Below, piece by piece: positions 5,667 to 12,566 of a DNA stretch of 13,222 nucleotides (the stretch's first letter is position 1; the number at the start of each line of letters is the position of its first letter). Under the pieces are notes generated by a model. It worked only from the letters and a program-made list of their open reading frames with translations, had not been told where the DNA came from and ran no database searches. The translations under genes and the position numbers were made by a program. The DNA is from Candidatus Avoscillospira stercoripullorum (GTDB taxonomy: Bacteria > Bacillota > Clostridia > Oscillospirales > Oscillospiraceae), in assembly GCA_018712905.1 (NCBI GenBank), contig DVGD01000072.1, forward strand, positions 1-13,222. The letters run 5' to 3'.

Positions 5667-7632
5667 ATGCTTCCACCGGCGCTGCAGGGACATCGTGATG
5701 CAGGGGCAGGGTAATTCCCACCCGGAAGGTCTTTTGCAGGGGATAGATGTCCAGAGTACCATGGTGGGCTTCCACAGTCTGGCGCACGGACTCCAGACCG
5801 ATCCCCAGCTGCTCGCTGCCCCGCTTGCGGGAGAGAAAGCGGTTTCCGGTGCGCTGGTAGCGGCCGTCGTAGCTGTTTTCCACCTTGAGGAAGAAGGTGG
5901 ACGCCGCGGCGCGCACCTGGATGGAGAGGCTTCGCGCTCCTTCGGGACAGCGCTGGCAGCCTTCGATGGCGTTTTCCATTAGATTTCCCAGCAAGGCGCA
6001 CCATTCCAAATCGGTGAGCGGCAGCCCCTGGGGGATGTTGAAGGCCAGCTGGGCGCGGATGTGGTATTTTTCCGCGGCAGCCTGGTAGAATTGCAGCAGC
6101 GCATCCACAGCGGCATGGTTGGAGAAGGTGCCTGGGGCAATGGCATTCCCCGGCTTGAGGGGATGGGGCAAGGCCTCCAGGTAATGCATGAGCTCCTCCT
6201 GGGCTTGGGCGGTCTCCGGCTGACTTTTTACCTGGCTGGCCAGCTCAGCAATGGTGCGCGCATGTTGGCGCACGTCATGGAGGAGCCGCCGGTTCTCCGC
6301 TATATATTGCGCAGTTCGGTTGGCATACTGCATCTGCATGGCGTACTGGCGCTCAATCTGCCGGTGCTCTTCGGCAAAGGCCAGGGAACGGGCGTAGGCA
6401 GCGAGAATGTCTCGCCAGAGCGACAGGCCGATGGCCACAATCATGGCCAGGGTACCCCACTCGCTGAACCATCCGGCGAGGCGGGGCTCAAACTGCGGCA
6501 GCAGCCGATCCCAGATCAGAAGCGTTGCATAGAGCGTGGAGGCATAAAACAGCGGCGCCATCTTCAGCTGCTTTTTCAGCAGCGCGTAGAAGGCCACGGC
6601 CAGGAGATAGAGCGCCGTTCCCAGCTTGAAGAGGGTGATGATCCCGGAGAAAACTGCCATCACCGGTATGGTGAGGTGAGACGAGAGAAGGCCATAGAGC
6701 AGCGAGGCGAAGCAGAACAGTGTACCGGCGGCGGTGAAGAACGCTGCGACGCGCCGCTCCACATCGCAGATTCTATTCTGCAACAGCACCACAAAGAGAA
6801 TGATGCAGTGGCCACAAAAGCTCTCCATGGCGTACCAGGGATGGATCGGAAGCGGTATGAACCGGTGGAGCAGCTGCAATATGGTGGTTAGAGCGGCGAA
6901 GAGGCACAAAATGCCGAAAAGCTTTGCGTCCTGCCGCTGGAGGCGGTATCCGGCGAAGAAGGCCATGGCCGCGCATACCAGGCTGAGGATCAGTGCCGAT
7001 ACTTGGAGCGAGAGGGATAGACCCCGCAGCAGCGTTACGCCGCCGGGCAAACCGAATGCCGGCGGATAAACCAGGCCGCTATAGTAGTGGGAGGCATCCC
7101 GCACTGCCAGGAGAAGCTTCACCCGTCCGCTGGCCTGGAAGGTCACGGTCTCGATCTTGGTGCGGGGTGTGTAGGTCTCCTCGTCGGGATCTCCCATCTG
7201 GGCGACCAGGGTGTCGTTCACATAGAGCCGGTAGGCGGAGTAGATCTCCGGCAGCTCCAGGGCGTAGATGCGCTCGGTCTCCGGCAGCAGAAGGGTGAGC
7301 ACATAGCTGCCGCAGCCGTGGGGATCGTCGCTGGCGGCGGTTTTAAAGTTGGTTTTTTCTCCGATGGCGCAATAGGTCATGTACCGGTCGTCGCCCTCCT
7401 CCTGGAGCTGGGCGGGGGTAAAGAGCACGTCGGGATAAAATGCCCAGCCGTGGATGAGGTAGTGAATCTGGTCTTCGGTGAGATCGGCCTCGCGGAGTAC
7501 CAGAAGCCCGTCAATGCCCTGAGGCCCCGGCGAGGTATACTTGTTGTCCATGTAGTAGAGCACCAGGCACAGCGCACAGCCCAGCGCCACAGTAAAAAGC
7601 ATGGTGAGAAGGCGGGCGGCAAGATGCTTCAT
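5665..7632 (-). CDS. Sensor histidine kinase: 7TM (7TMR-DISM-like) receptor with GHKL/AgrC-type kinase
   Basis: A 655-residue kinase. A signal-anchor helix (about 8-27) is followed by an extracellular region of about 175 residues containing a jelly-roll-like, ligand-binding segment (SYVLTLLLPETERIYALELP, YRLYVNDTLVAQMG). About seven membrane helices follow between 207 and 410. This resembles the 7TMR-DISM receptor plan, and the topology puts the C-terminus in the cytoplasm. A coiled linker (412-450) leads to LLHDVRQHARTIAEL with the phosphorylatable H452, as in AgrC/HPK10-type kinases. The ATPase domain has the N box GNLMENAIEG (N550, N554) and the G box LGIGLESVRQTVEAHHG. The start at 7632 has AAGGAGG eight bases upstream and overlaps the surface protein stop as ATGA, so translation is coupled. 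The cognate regulator is very probably the LytTR protein at the operon head. The ligand is unknown. Confidence 0.9.
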   Translation of the reverse strand: MKHLAARLLTMLFTVALGCALCLVLYYMDNKYTSPGPQGIDGLLVLREADLTEDQIHYLIHGWAFYPDVLFTPAQLQEEGDDRYMTYCAIGEKTNFKTAASDDPHGCGSYVLTLLLPETERIYALELPEIYSAYRLYVNDTLVAQMGDPDEETYTPRTKIETVTFQASGRVKLLLAVRDASHYYSGLVYPPAFGLPGGVTLLRGLSLSLQVSALILSLVCAAMAFFAGYRLQRQDAKLFGILCLFAALTTILQLLHRFIPLPIHPWYAMESFCGHCIILFVVLLQNRICDVERRVAAFFTAAGTLFCFASLLYGLLSSHLTIPVMAVFSGIITLFKLGTALYLLAVAFYALLKKQLKMAPLFYASTLYATLLIWDRLLPQFEPRLAGWFSEWGTLAMIVAIGLSLWRDILAAYARSLAFAEEHRQIERQYAMQMQYANRTAQYIAENRRLLHDVRQHARTIAELASQVKSQPETAQAQEELMHYLEALPHPLKPGNAIAPGTFSNHAAVDALLQFYQAAAEKYHIRAQLAFNIPQGLPLTDLEWCALLGNLMENAIEGCQRCPEGARSLSIQVRAAASTFFLKVENSYDGRYQRTGNRFLSRKRGSEQLGIGLESVRQTVEAHHGTLDIYPLQKTFRVGITLPLHHDVPAAPVEA

Positions 7633-9488
7633 CTGCGGCGCCTCCTTCCAAAGAACCATGCCGCCAGGCCGGCTGCCACGAGCACGGCAGCGCCAGCGAG
7701 CACAGGCAGCAGCCAGGTTCGGTTGACCTGCTGCGCATCGGGTTCGGATTGATGCACTTCATATACGCCCGGTGCGGAGAGGGAGAAGGTGGCAACGCCC
7801 AGGGCACTGTCATAGATGCCATCGCTCACCCAGCTCCCGCCGGCATCCAGCAGAGAGAGGCTGCCTGCGGGCGCCTTCTCCAGCGGAACCATCACCACGG
7901 TGCCGGGGAGACTGGTCACGGCCACGTCGTCCACAGTGAGCACCAGAGAGATGTGACGGGTGTCCGGCTGGGTGATTTCGATGTAAAAGCGGCTGTCTGC
8001 CTGGAGGGAGAGGGCTTTCAGCGCGTCGCTCGGGATGGTCACGGTGATGCCGTTTTTAGAAAAGCGTGCCTGATCGGCGTCCTCCAGCATGAGGAGAACC
8101 CGCGCGCCGGAGAGCAGGCTATAATCCTTGGTATCCTCTTCTAGAAAGCTATACTGGGGCAGCGATTCTCCGGGCTCTTCCTCCAGCTCCGGCTCAGTCT
8201 GAGTTCCTTCGTTCACCATTTCGACGGGAATCTCGGCAGAGGGCTCCGGCACCATGGTGGGTACGTCCTCCGCATCGGAATCCTCCGGCGGCGGAGACTG
8301 GGTGCCGCTGGAGTCCGGTACGTCGCTTTCCGGGGGATCGGAGGGCACTTCGTCCTCCGGCGTCTCGTCCACAACGGGATCCTCCGGCGTGTCGGGGGGA
8401 TCTACGGAGCCGTCTGGCTCGTCGGGAAGCTCCACTGCGGGAGGCGGCTGAACCACATCGCCGGGCGGGCTTCCGCCGCTGCCGCCGCCGTCCCGGTCGC
8501 CGCCCACTTCAAAGGTGGTGATGGTGCCGTCCCAGGTGAAGCGGAAGACATTGGTTTCGCCCTCAGGCCATGTTGCCAGAAGCTCATAGGAGCAGCCTTC
8601 CACCAAGTATTTCACATTGACGTTGATTCGCGTCCCGGTGCTATAGGCAAAGTTCTCCTCCTGCCAGGGACCGCCGTTGGTGGAGACCAGCACGGTGACA
8701 TCCTCCAGCGTGTCTCCAATCCAGGGAAAACAGAGGTTATAGCTCACAAACCAGCACTCCAGCCGCGGCTCCGCCTGGATGGAGATGGGAACGGTGACCG
8801 TGGGAAGGGTGACACCCTCGGCAAGAACGGTGTTCTCCGGCAGGATCACCTGCCCCACCACCTCAATCACGCCGGGAACGGAGGTGTCGGGCGTGGGATC
8901 CTCCCAGACGATGGAGCCATAGAGATTGATTCCGGTATCGGTGGTGCAGTGGATGGAGGATGTCCAGCTCGAGGCGGAAAAATAGGAGGAGAAATAGTCT
9001 GCCCAGTCGGTGCCCACCGGGATGGCCTCGGCATAGCGGTGGGAGAGATCATCCAGGGAGACAATCACCTGGGGCGGCGGATCTCCCTCGAGCAGTAGGA
9101 TGGGAAAGGACACATAGGGCGAGACGGTATCGGCAAAGCGGTAAGAATCCGAGGCGAGAATCTTGCCCTGTACCATGTATTCTCCCGGCGCCAGATCCTC
9201 TGCCTCGAGAAAGGACAGATCCCAGGCCACCCGGAAGGTGTCCTCCAGGGGCTCGCCGCCCGGGGAGACGGCCTCCACATGGACAAAGACCAGCTGGGAA
9301 GTCACCTGACAGATTGTCTCCCAGGCGTTCATCCAGAGGGAGACAGGCTCCCGGGATGCCCACGCCTCCGCCTCCTGTACAGCGGTGATGATGTTTTGAG
9401 AAGCTGCCTCCTCCTCGCCCAGAACGGGGCAGGCGAGGAGCAGAGCGGTCAAGAGTAACGCGAAGAGCGTCAAAGTCCATCGCTTCAT
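7629..9488 (-). CDS. Large membrane-anchored surface protein between regulator and kinase genes
   Basis: No recognised family. The 619 residues comprise a signal peptide (MKRWTLTLFALLLTALLLAC, cleavage probably after VLG), and a beta-rich extracellular region at about 30-330 with Ig-like features (EYMVQGKILAS, TVTVPISIQAE, INVNVKYLVEGCSYEL). A low-complexity Gly/Pro/Asp/Glu/Ser linker follows at about 331-447, then a C-terminal beta domain at about 455-580 (GITVTIPSDALKAL, ATFSLSAPGVYEV). The protein ends in one membrane helix (592-613) and GRRRRR. There is no LPxTG, so it is held by the helix and not by sortase. The Cys20 context (LLLAC) is a poor lipobox. The start at 9488 overlaps the regulator stop as TGATG, with GGGAGGT just upstream, and the end overlaps the kinase start as ATGA. 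Placement suggests it acts with the kinase as a ligand- or wall-sensing partner, or is the main output; both are inference. Confidence 0.85.
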   Translation of the reverse strand: MKRWTLTLFALLLTALLLACPVLGEEEAASQNIITAVQEAEAWASREPVSLWMNAWETICQVTSQLVFVHVEAVSPGGEPLEDTFRVAWDLSFLEAEDLAPGEYMVQGKILASDSYRFADTVSPYVSFPILLLEGDPPPQVIVSLDDLSHRYAEAIPVGTDWADYFSSYFSASSWTSSIHCTTDTGINLYGSIVWEDPTPDTSVPGVIEVVGQVILPENTVLAEGVTLPTVTVPISIQAEPRLECWFVSYNLCFPWIGDTLEDVTVLVSTNGGPWQEENFAYSTGTRINVNVKYLVEGCSYELLATWPEGETNVFRFTWDGTITTFEVGGDRDGGGSGGSPPGDVVQPPPAVELPDEPDGSVDPPDTPEDPVVDETPEDEVPSDPPESDVPDSSGTQSPPPEDSDAEDVPTMVPEPSAEIPVEMVNEGTQTEPELEEEPGESLPQYSFLEEDTKDYSLLSGARVLLMLEDADQARFSKNGITVTIPSDALKALSLQADSRFYIEITQPDTRHISLVLTVDDVAVTSLPGTVVMVPLEKAPAGSLSLLDAGGSWVSDGIYDSALGVATFSLSAPGVYEVHQSEPDAQQVNRTWLLPVLAGAAVLVAAGLAAWFFGRRRRR

Positions 9489-10216
9489 CAGGTACCTCCC
9501 ATGGTTCCAAAGACGTAGCTGCGGTACTGCGTGAGCAGCTCATGCTTGCGGCGGCGCGCCATGGGAAGGCGGGTGCCGTCAAGCAGGAGAAAGTCGTTGC
9601 CATCCTGGTCGGCGATATAGTCCATATTCACCAGCAGGCCGCGGTTGCACGGGAGGAAGCGCTCGTCGGAGAGCAGCAGCTCGGCAATGGCGGAAAAGCT
9701 CCGCCCGGCGGGCAGGGCGCCCTCCACGGTGTGGATGACCACGGTGCGGCCTTCAATATCCAGATAGAGAATATCCCGGGTGTCCAGCTCCAGGGGCTGC
9801 TGGCCGATGGTCACCTCCAGGGAGGGCACCTGGCACTCCCGCCGCACGCGGCAGTTTTCCATGGCCTGGGCAAAGTCCTCATCCTGCACGGGCTTGACGA
9901 GATAGTGGGCGCTGTTGAGAGAGAAGCCCTGGCGCATGAAGTCCTCCGAACTGGTGAGGAATACAAGCTTACAGTTTTGATCCCGGCTGCGCAGCGTCTG
10001 CGCCGCTTCCACGCCGGAGATTCCGCTCAGATAGATGTCCATAAATACAATATGGAAGCGCCGTGTCTTTAGAGTCTCCAGAAATGCCTCGCCGCTGGAG
10101 AAGCAGGAGAGTACATAGGGAACATGCCGCGATTTGCAGTACTCCTCCAGCTTGTTGGAAAGCCATGTGCGATCAGTGGGGTTGTCCTCCACTGCCGCAA
10201 TCTGGAACACTTTCAT
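9488..10216 (-). CDS. LytTR-family response regulator (AgrA/LytR type)
   Basis: A 242-residue DNA-binding response regulator. The receiver domain (about 1-122) has the acidic pair E10/D11, phosphoacceptor D60 in HIVFMDIYLSG, T88 in VFLTSS and K108 in YLVKPV. The LytTR DNA-binding domain (about 132-236) includes LELDTRDILYLDIEGRTVVI, FLPCNRGLLVNMDYI and RRRKHELLTQYRSY. Phosphorylation by the GHKL kinase encoded two genes downstream is expected from the known pairing of AgrC-like kinases with LytTR regulators. The start at 10216 has GGAGG eight bases before it; an in-frame ATG at 10231 is possible but poorly placed. The gene is first in the three-gene operon, and a candidate autoregulatory repeat pair lies just upstream of its promoter. 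Confidence 0.95.
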   Translation of the reverse strand: MKVFQIAAVEDNPTDRTWLSNKLEEYCKSRHVPYVLSCFSSGEAFLETLKTRRFHIVFMDIYLSGISGVEAAQTLRSRDQNCKLVFLTSSEDFMRQGFSLNSAHYLVKPVQDEDFAQAMENCRVRRECQVPSLEVTIGQQPLELDTRDILYLDIEGRTVVIHTVEGALPAGRSFSAIAELLLSDERFLPCNRGLLVNMDYIADQDGNDFLLLDGTRLPMARRRKHELLTQYRSYVFGTMGGT

Positions 10217-10250
10217 AGCATCCGCCTCCATCGCATAATAACTCAGTATA

Positions 10251-10280
10251 ATTATAACATAAGATACAGGATTGTGTCAT
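10251..10280 (-). promoter_or_regulatory. Extended -10 sigma-A promoter of the signalling operon
   Basis: On the minus strand ATGACA (10280 to 10275, five of six consensus bases) and a perfect TATAAT (10256 to 10251) are 18 bases apart. TGT immediately before TATAAT makes an extended -10. The expected transcription start lies near 10244, leaving a short leader of about 28 bases. Confidence 0.85.
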
Positions 10281-10284
10281 TCCG

Positions 10285-10313
10285 TTTGCGCCAAAATACA
10301 GCCTTTTGCGCAA
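10285..10313. promoter_or_regulatory. Direct-repeat pair, candidate LytTR binding site
   Basis: TTTGCGCCA (10285-10293) and TTTGCGCAA (10305-10313) match in eight of nine bases and lie 20 bases apart start to start, with an 11-base gap. LytTR proteins such as AgrA bind two 9-bp direct repeats about 12 bases apart next to the -35 box, and here the nearer repeat ends four bases from it. The repeat does not match the AgrA consensus, so the link rests on spacing and position. The divergent moaA promoter could also be affected. Confidence 0.5.
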
Positions 10314-10346
10314 TCCCCTCCCAGGATACCCCATGCGGCGCTGTTG

Positions 10347-10371
10347 CTTTTTTGGCCGTAAATGGTATAAT
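10347..10371 (+). promoter_or_regulatory. Promoter of the moaA operon
   Basis: A perfect TATAAT at 10366-10371 has a weak -35 candidate (TTGCTT or GTTGCT near 10344-10349) at 16-17 bases. Transcription would start near 10378, about 33 bases before the moaA start. This leaves no room for a Moco riboswitch. Confidence 0.55.
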
Positions 10372-10399
10372 AAAGCTACGAAATCGAAAGATGACAAAT

Positions 10400-10406
10400 G
10401 GGGTGA
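10400..10406 (+). promoter_or_regulatory. Ribosome binding site deciding the moaA TTG start
   Basis: GGGGTGA matches the anti-Shine-Dalgarno complement in six of seven positions and ends four bases before TTG at 10411. The frame is open upstream to an ATG at 10306, but that ATG precedes the -10 box, so the TTG is preferred. Confidence 0.65.
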
Positions 10407-10410
10407 CAAC

Positions 10411-11361
10411 TTGCGCGATGCCTACGGCCGGGAGATCAATTATCTGAGAATCTCCGTCACCGATCGGTGTAACCTCCGCTGCCGGTATTGCATGCCTGCA
10501 GAGGGCGTGGTCAAAAAGCGCCACCAGGATATGCTGTCCTTGGAGCACCTCCTGGAGATTGCCCAGGCAGCCGTAGCGCTGGGGGTGCGGAAAATCCGCC
10601 TCACCGGCGGCGAACCCTTGGTACGGCGCGGCGTGGTGGGACTGGTGGAGGCGCTGGCTCAAATCCCGGAGGTGGAGGATCTCTCCATGACCACCAACGG
10701 CATCCGATTGCCCCAGTTTGCCCCGGCACTCAAGGCTGCGGGACTCAAGCGGCTGAACCTGAGCCTGGATACCCTGCGCCCGGAGCGCTACGCGGCCATG
10801 ACGCGGCTGGGGAGCCTGGAGGAGGCCTTGGCGGGCTTCCATGCGGCGCTGGCGGAGGGCTTTTCTCCCATCAAGGTCAACGCCGTATTGATCGGCGGCT
10901 TTAACGACGATGAGATTCCCGATCTGGTGGGGCTCACAGCGCGCTATCCCATCGAAATGCGCTTTATCGAGCTCATGCCCATGGGACATGCGGTGTTTCC
11001 GCCGGAGGCGTATCTCCCGGCAGAGCGGGTGCTGGAGGCGGTGCCGTCGCTCACGCCGCTGCCGGAGGAAATGGGCACGGCGCGGCTCTATCAGTTGCCG
11101 GGTGCCCCGGGGCGCGTGGGACTCATTTCCCCCCTGAGCCGGCACTTCTGCGGCAGCTGCAACCGCATCCGCCTCACGGCGGACGGTTTTTTGAAGCCCT
11201 GCCTGCACGGAGCGGAGGAGATCTCCGTGGCTTCCCTCCACGGCACGGCGCTCACGGAGGCGCTGCGGACGGTCATTGCCCACAAGCCGCCCTGCCATGA
11301 CCGTCTGGCCTGGGACAGCCCCTCCAAGAGCATCAGAACCATGAATGAAATCGGCGGTTAG
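10411..11361 (+). CDS. moaA: GTP 3',8-cyclase MoaA (molybdenum cofactor biosynthesis)
   Basis: A 316-residue radical-SAM enzyme that converts GTP to 3',8-cyclo-dihydro-GTP, the first step of molybdopterin synthesis. The radical-SAM cluster motif is CNLRCRYC (C20, C24, C27), followed by KIRLTGGEPLVRRG. The second iron-sulfur cluster uses CGSC and a third cysteine in GFLKPCL. The protein ends in NEIGG; the terminal Gly-Gly is a known functional feature of MoaA. The TTG start gives RDAYGREINYLRISVTDRCN, the usual family N-terminus and a typical length. It opens the moaA-mogA-MOSC operon, with eleven bases between its stop and the next start. moaC, moaE, moaD and moeA are not in the window and must lie elsewhere if the pathway is complete. 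Confidence 0.97.
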   Translation: MRDAYGREINYLRISVTDRCNLRCRYCMPAEGVVKKRHQDMLSLEHLLEIAQAAVALGVRKIRLTGGEPLVRRGVVGLVEALAQIPEVEDLSMTTNGIRLPQFAPALKAAGLKRLNLSLDTLRPERYAAMTRLGSLEEALAGFHAALAEGFSPIKVNAVLIGGFNDDEIPDLVGLTARYPIEMRFIELMPMGHAVFPPEAYLPAERVLEAVPSLTPLPEEMGTARLYQLPGAPGRVGLISPLSRHFCGSCNRIRLTADGFLKPCLHGAEEISVASLHGTALTEALRTVIAHKPPCHDRLAWDSPSKSIRTMNEIGG

Positions 11362-11372
11362 GAGGCATGACC

Positions 11373-11891
11373 ATGGAAATGACAGCAGCGGTGCTCACCA
11401 TGAGCGACAAGGGATATGAGGGACTGCGGCAGGATACGTCGGGTCCGGCCATTTGCCAGATGCTGGAGGCGGCGGGCTACCGGATTGTCCACCGGGAAAT
11501 CCTGCCCGACGACTTTGACGCCATCGCGTCGGCGCTCAAAGCATGTGCCGATGAGCGTAAGGTCTGCCTGGTGGTTACCACCGGCGGTACGGGCTTCGCG
11601 CCCCGGGACGTGACGCCCGAGGCCACGGCCTCGGTGCTCGAGCGGCTCACGCCGGGAATTCCCGAGGCCATGCGCGCTGAGAGCATGCGCATTACCCCCC
11701 GGGGCATGCTCTCCCGGGAGACGGCGGGCATCCGCGGTCAGACGCTGATCGTCAATTGCCCCGGCAGCGAGAAGGCGGTGCGGGAGTGCCTGGGCGCGGT
11801 GCTGCCCGCATTGGGACATGGCATCGAAATTCTCCGGGGCGTGGCCGGTGAGTGCGGCAGCCACGGGAAGGGAGGACATGGCCATGGCTAA
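11373..11891 (+). CDS. mogA: MogA/MoaB-family molybdopterin adenylyltransferase
   Basis: A 172-residue protein of the MoCF-binding fold, which adenylylates molybdopterin before metal insertion. Signatures are TTGGTGFAPRDVTPEAT (about 69-85), GIPEAMR and LIVNCPGSEKAV. Family naming between MogA and MoaB is not resolved by sequence reading. The protein ends in a short His/Gly-rich tail, CGSHGKGGHGHG, which looks able to bind metal but has no assigned role. The ATG at 11373 has AGGAGG seven bases upstream; an ATG at 11367 lies only one base from that site. It follows moaA closely and overlaps the MOSC gene by eight bases. Confidence 0.93.
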   Translation: MEMTAAVLTMSDKGYEGLRQDTSGPAICQMLEAAGYRIVHREILPDDFDAIASALKACADERKVCLVVTTGGTGFAPRDVTPEATASVLERLTPGIPEAMRAESMRITPRGMLSRETAGIRGQTLIVNCPGSEKAVRECLGAVLPALGHGIEILRGVAGECGSHGKGGHGHG

Positions 11892-12330
11892 GGTGGTGGC
11901 GGTTTGCATCAGCGAGAAAAAGGGCGAGCAAAAGCATGAGATTCCCGTGGCGGAGCTCCGGGAGAACCACGGGATCGTCGGGGATGCCCACGCCGGCACC
12001 TGGCACAGGCAGGTGAGCCTCCTGGGGGTGGAGAGCGTGGCCAAGGTGCTCCAGCACGTGAGCTTCCCACTATCCCACGGCGCTTTTGCTGAGAACATCC
12101 TCACCGAGGGCATCTGCCTATACAAGCTCCCCGTGGGAACGAAGCTTCGCATCGGCCAGGCGCTGGCGGAGGTGACCCAGATTGGCAAGGAATGCCACAG
12201 CGACTGCGCCATTCGCAAGACTGCCGGAGACTGCGTCATGCCCCGGGAGGGCATTTTTGTGCGGGTGCTCGCCGGAGGCACGGTGAGGGCGGGAGATCCC
12301 ATCGAGCTGGTACAGACACAAGAATTATGA
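11884..12330 (+). CDS. Small MOSC-domain protein
   Basis: A 148-residue stand-alone MOSC domain (molybdenum cofactor sulfurase C-terminal fold). Typical segments are GIVGDAHAGTWHRQVSLLGV, HGAFAENILTEG, and IGKECHSDCAI with the likely functional cysteine C104, plus C108 and C117 nearby. MOSC proteins bind or transfer sulfur to molybdenum cofactor or act as Moco carriers; the exact reaction here is not known. The length and position after mogA match stand-alone clostridial MOSC proteins. The start at 11884 has GGAGG eight bases upstream; an ATG at 11878 lies only two bases from it. It is the last gene of the operon, ten bases before the terminator stem. Confidence 0.9.
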   Translation: MAKVVAVCISEKKGEQKHEIPVAELRENHGIVGDAHAGTWHRQVSLLGVESVAKVLQHVSFPLSHGAFAENILTEGICLYKLPVGTKLRIGQALAEVTQIGKECHSDCAIRKTAGDCVMPREGIFVRVLAGGTVRAGDPIELVQTQEL

Positions 12331-12340
12331 TAAATTCAGC

Positions 12341-12390
12341 CCTGTTTGCGGATTTGAAAACAGTTTCAAACCGCGAACAGGACTTTTATT
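12341..12390 (+). terminator. Intrinsic terminator of the moaA operon
   Basis: An 18-bp stem, with one bulged A and one G-T wobble, joins 12341-12359 and 12364-12381 around the loop ACAG, and TTTTATT follows at 12384-12390. The upper stem is TTTGAAA/TTTCAAA. Confidence 0.85.
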
Positions 12391-12408
12391 GTTGGGAATG
12401 TGCAATAA
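12386..12408. promoter_or_regulatory. Dyad TTATTG-N11-CAATAA upstream of the LysR gene
   Basis: TTATTG (12386-12391) and CAATAA (12403-12408) are perfect six-base inverted repeats with an 11-base gap, about 105 bases upstream of the predicted LysR transcription start. The spaced dyad resembles the general form of LysR-type binding sites. It partly overlaps the U tract of the preceding terminator, which weakens the case. Confidence 0.3.
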
Positions 12409-12477
12409 TAACCGAAACTTTGGGGAAATTTGCCGAATCATTGTGATAATCGCCTATAAGCAATCCGGCCAAATCCC

Positions 12478-12506
12478 TTGACAAGGCATGGCGAAAAATC
12501 TATAAT
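12478..12506 (+). promoter_or_regulatory. Perfect consensus sigma-A promoter of the LysR gene
   Basis: TTGACA (12478-12483), a 17-base spacer and TATAAT (12501-12506) match the consensus at every position, with the start expected near 12513. Confidence 0.93.
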
Positions 12507-12513
12507 TAAATAC

Positions 12514-12529
12514 CGATAAGAAAATATCG
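12514..12529. promoter_or_regulatory. Dyad at the LysR transcription start, candidate operator
   Basis: CGATA (12514-12518) and TATCG (12525-12529) are perfect inverted repeats with AGAAAA between them. They lie at the predicted +1 to +17, where a bound protein would block a very strong promoter. Autorepression is inferred. Confidence 0.4.
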
Positions 12530-12566
12530 AAACAAGAGGAATGATCCGGCACGGACGGGAGATTCT

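Noticed and set aside
7629..9488. Surface protein as a lipoprotein or sortase substrate
   Set aside because: The LLLAC context with proline after cysteine is a poor lipobox and there is no LPxTG; a C-terminal helix plus five arginines explains anchoring.
10217..10410. Moco riboswitch upstream of moaA
   Set aside because: The -10 box leaves only about 33 bases of leader, far too short for that structured RNA.
11358..12302. Long minus-strand open frame over mogA and the MOSC gene
   Set aside because: It is the antisense shadow of two well-supported genes with overlapping translation signals; its product has no recognisable features.
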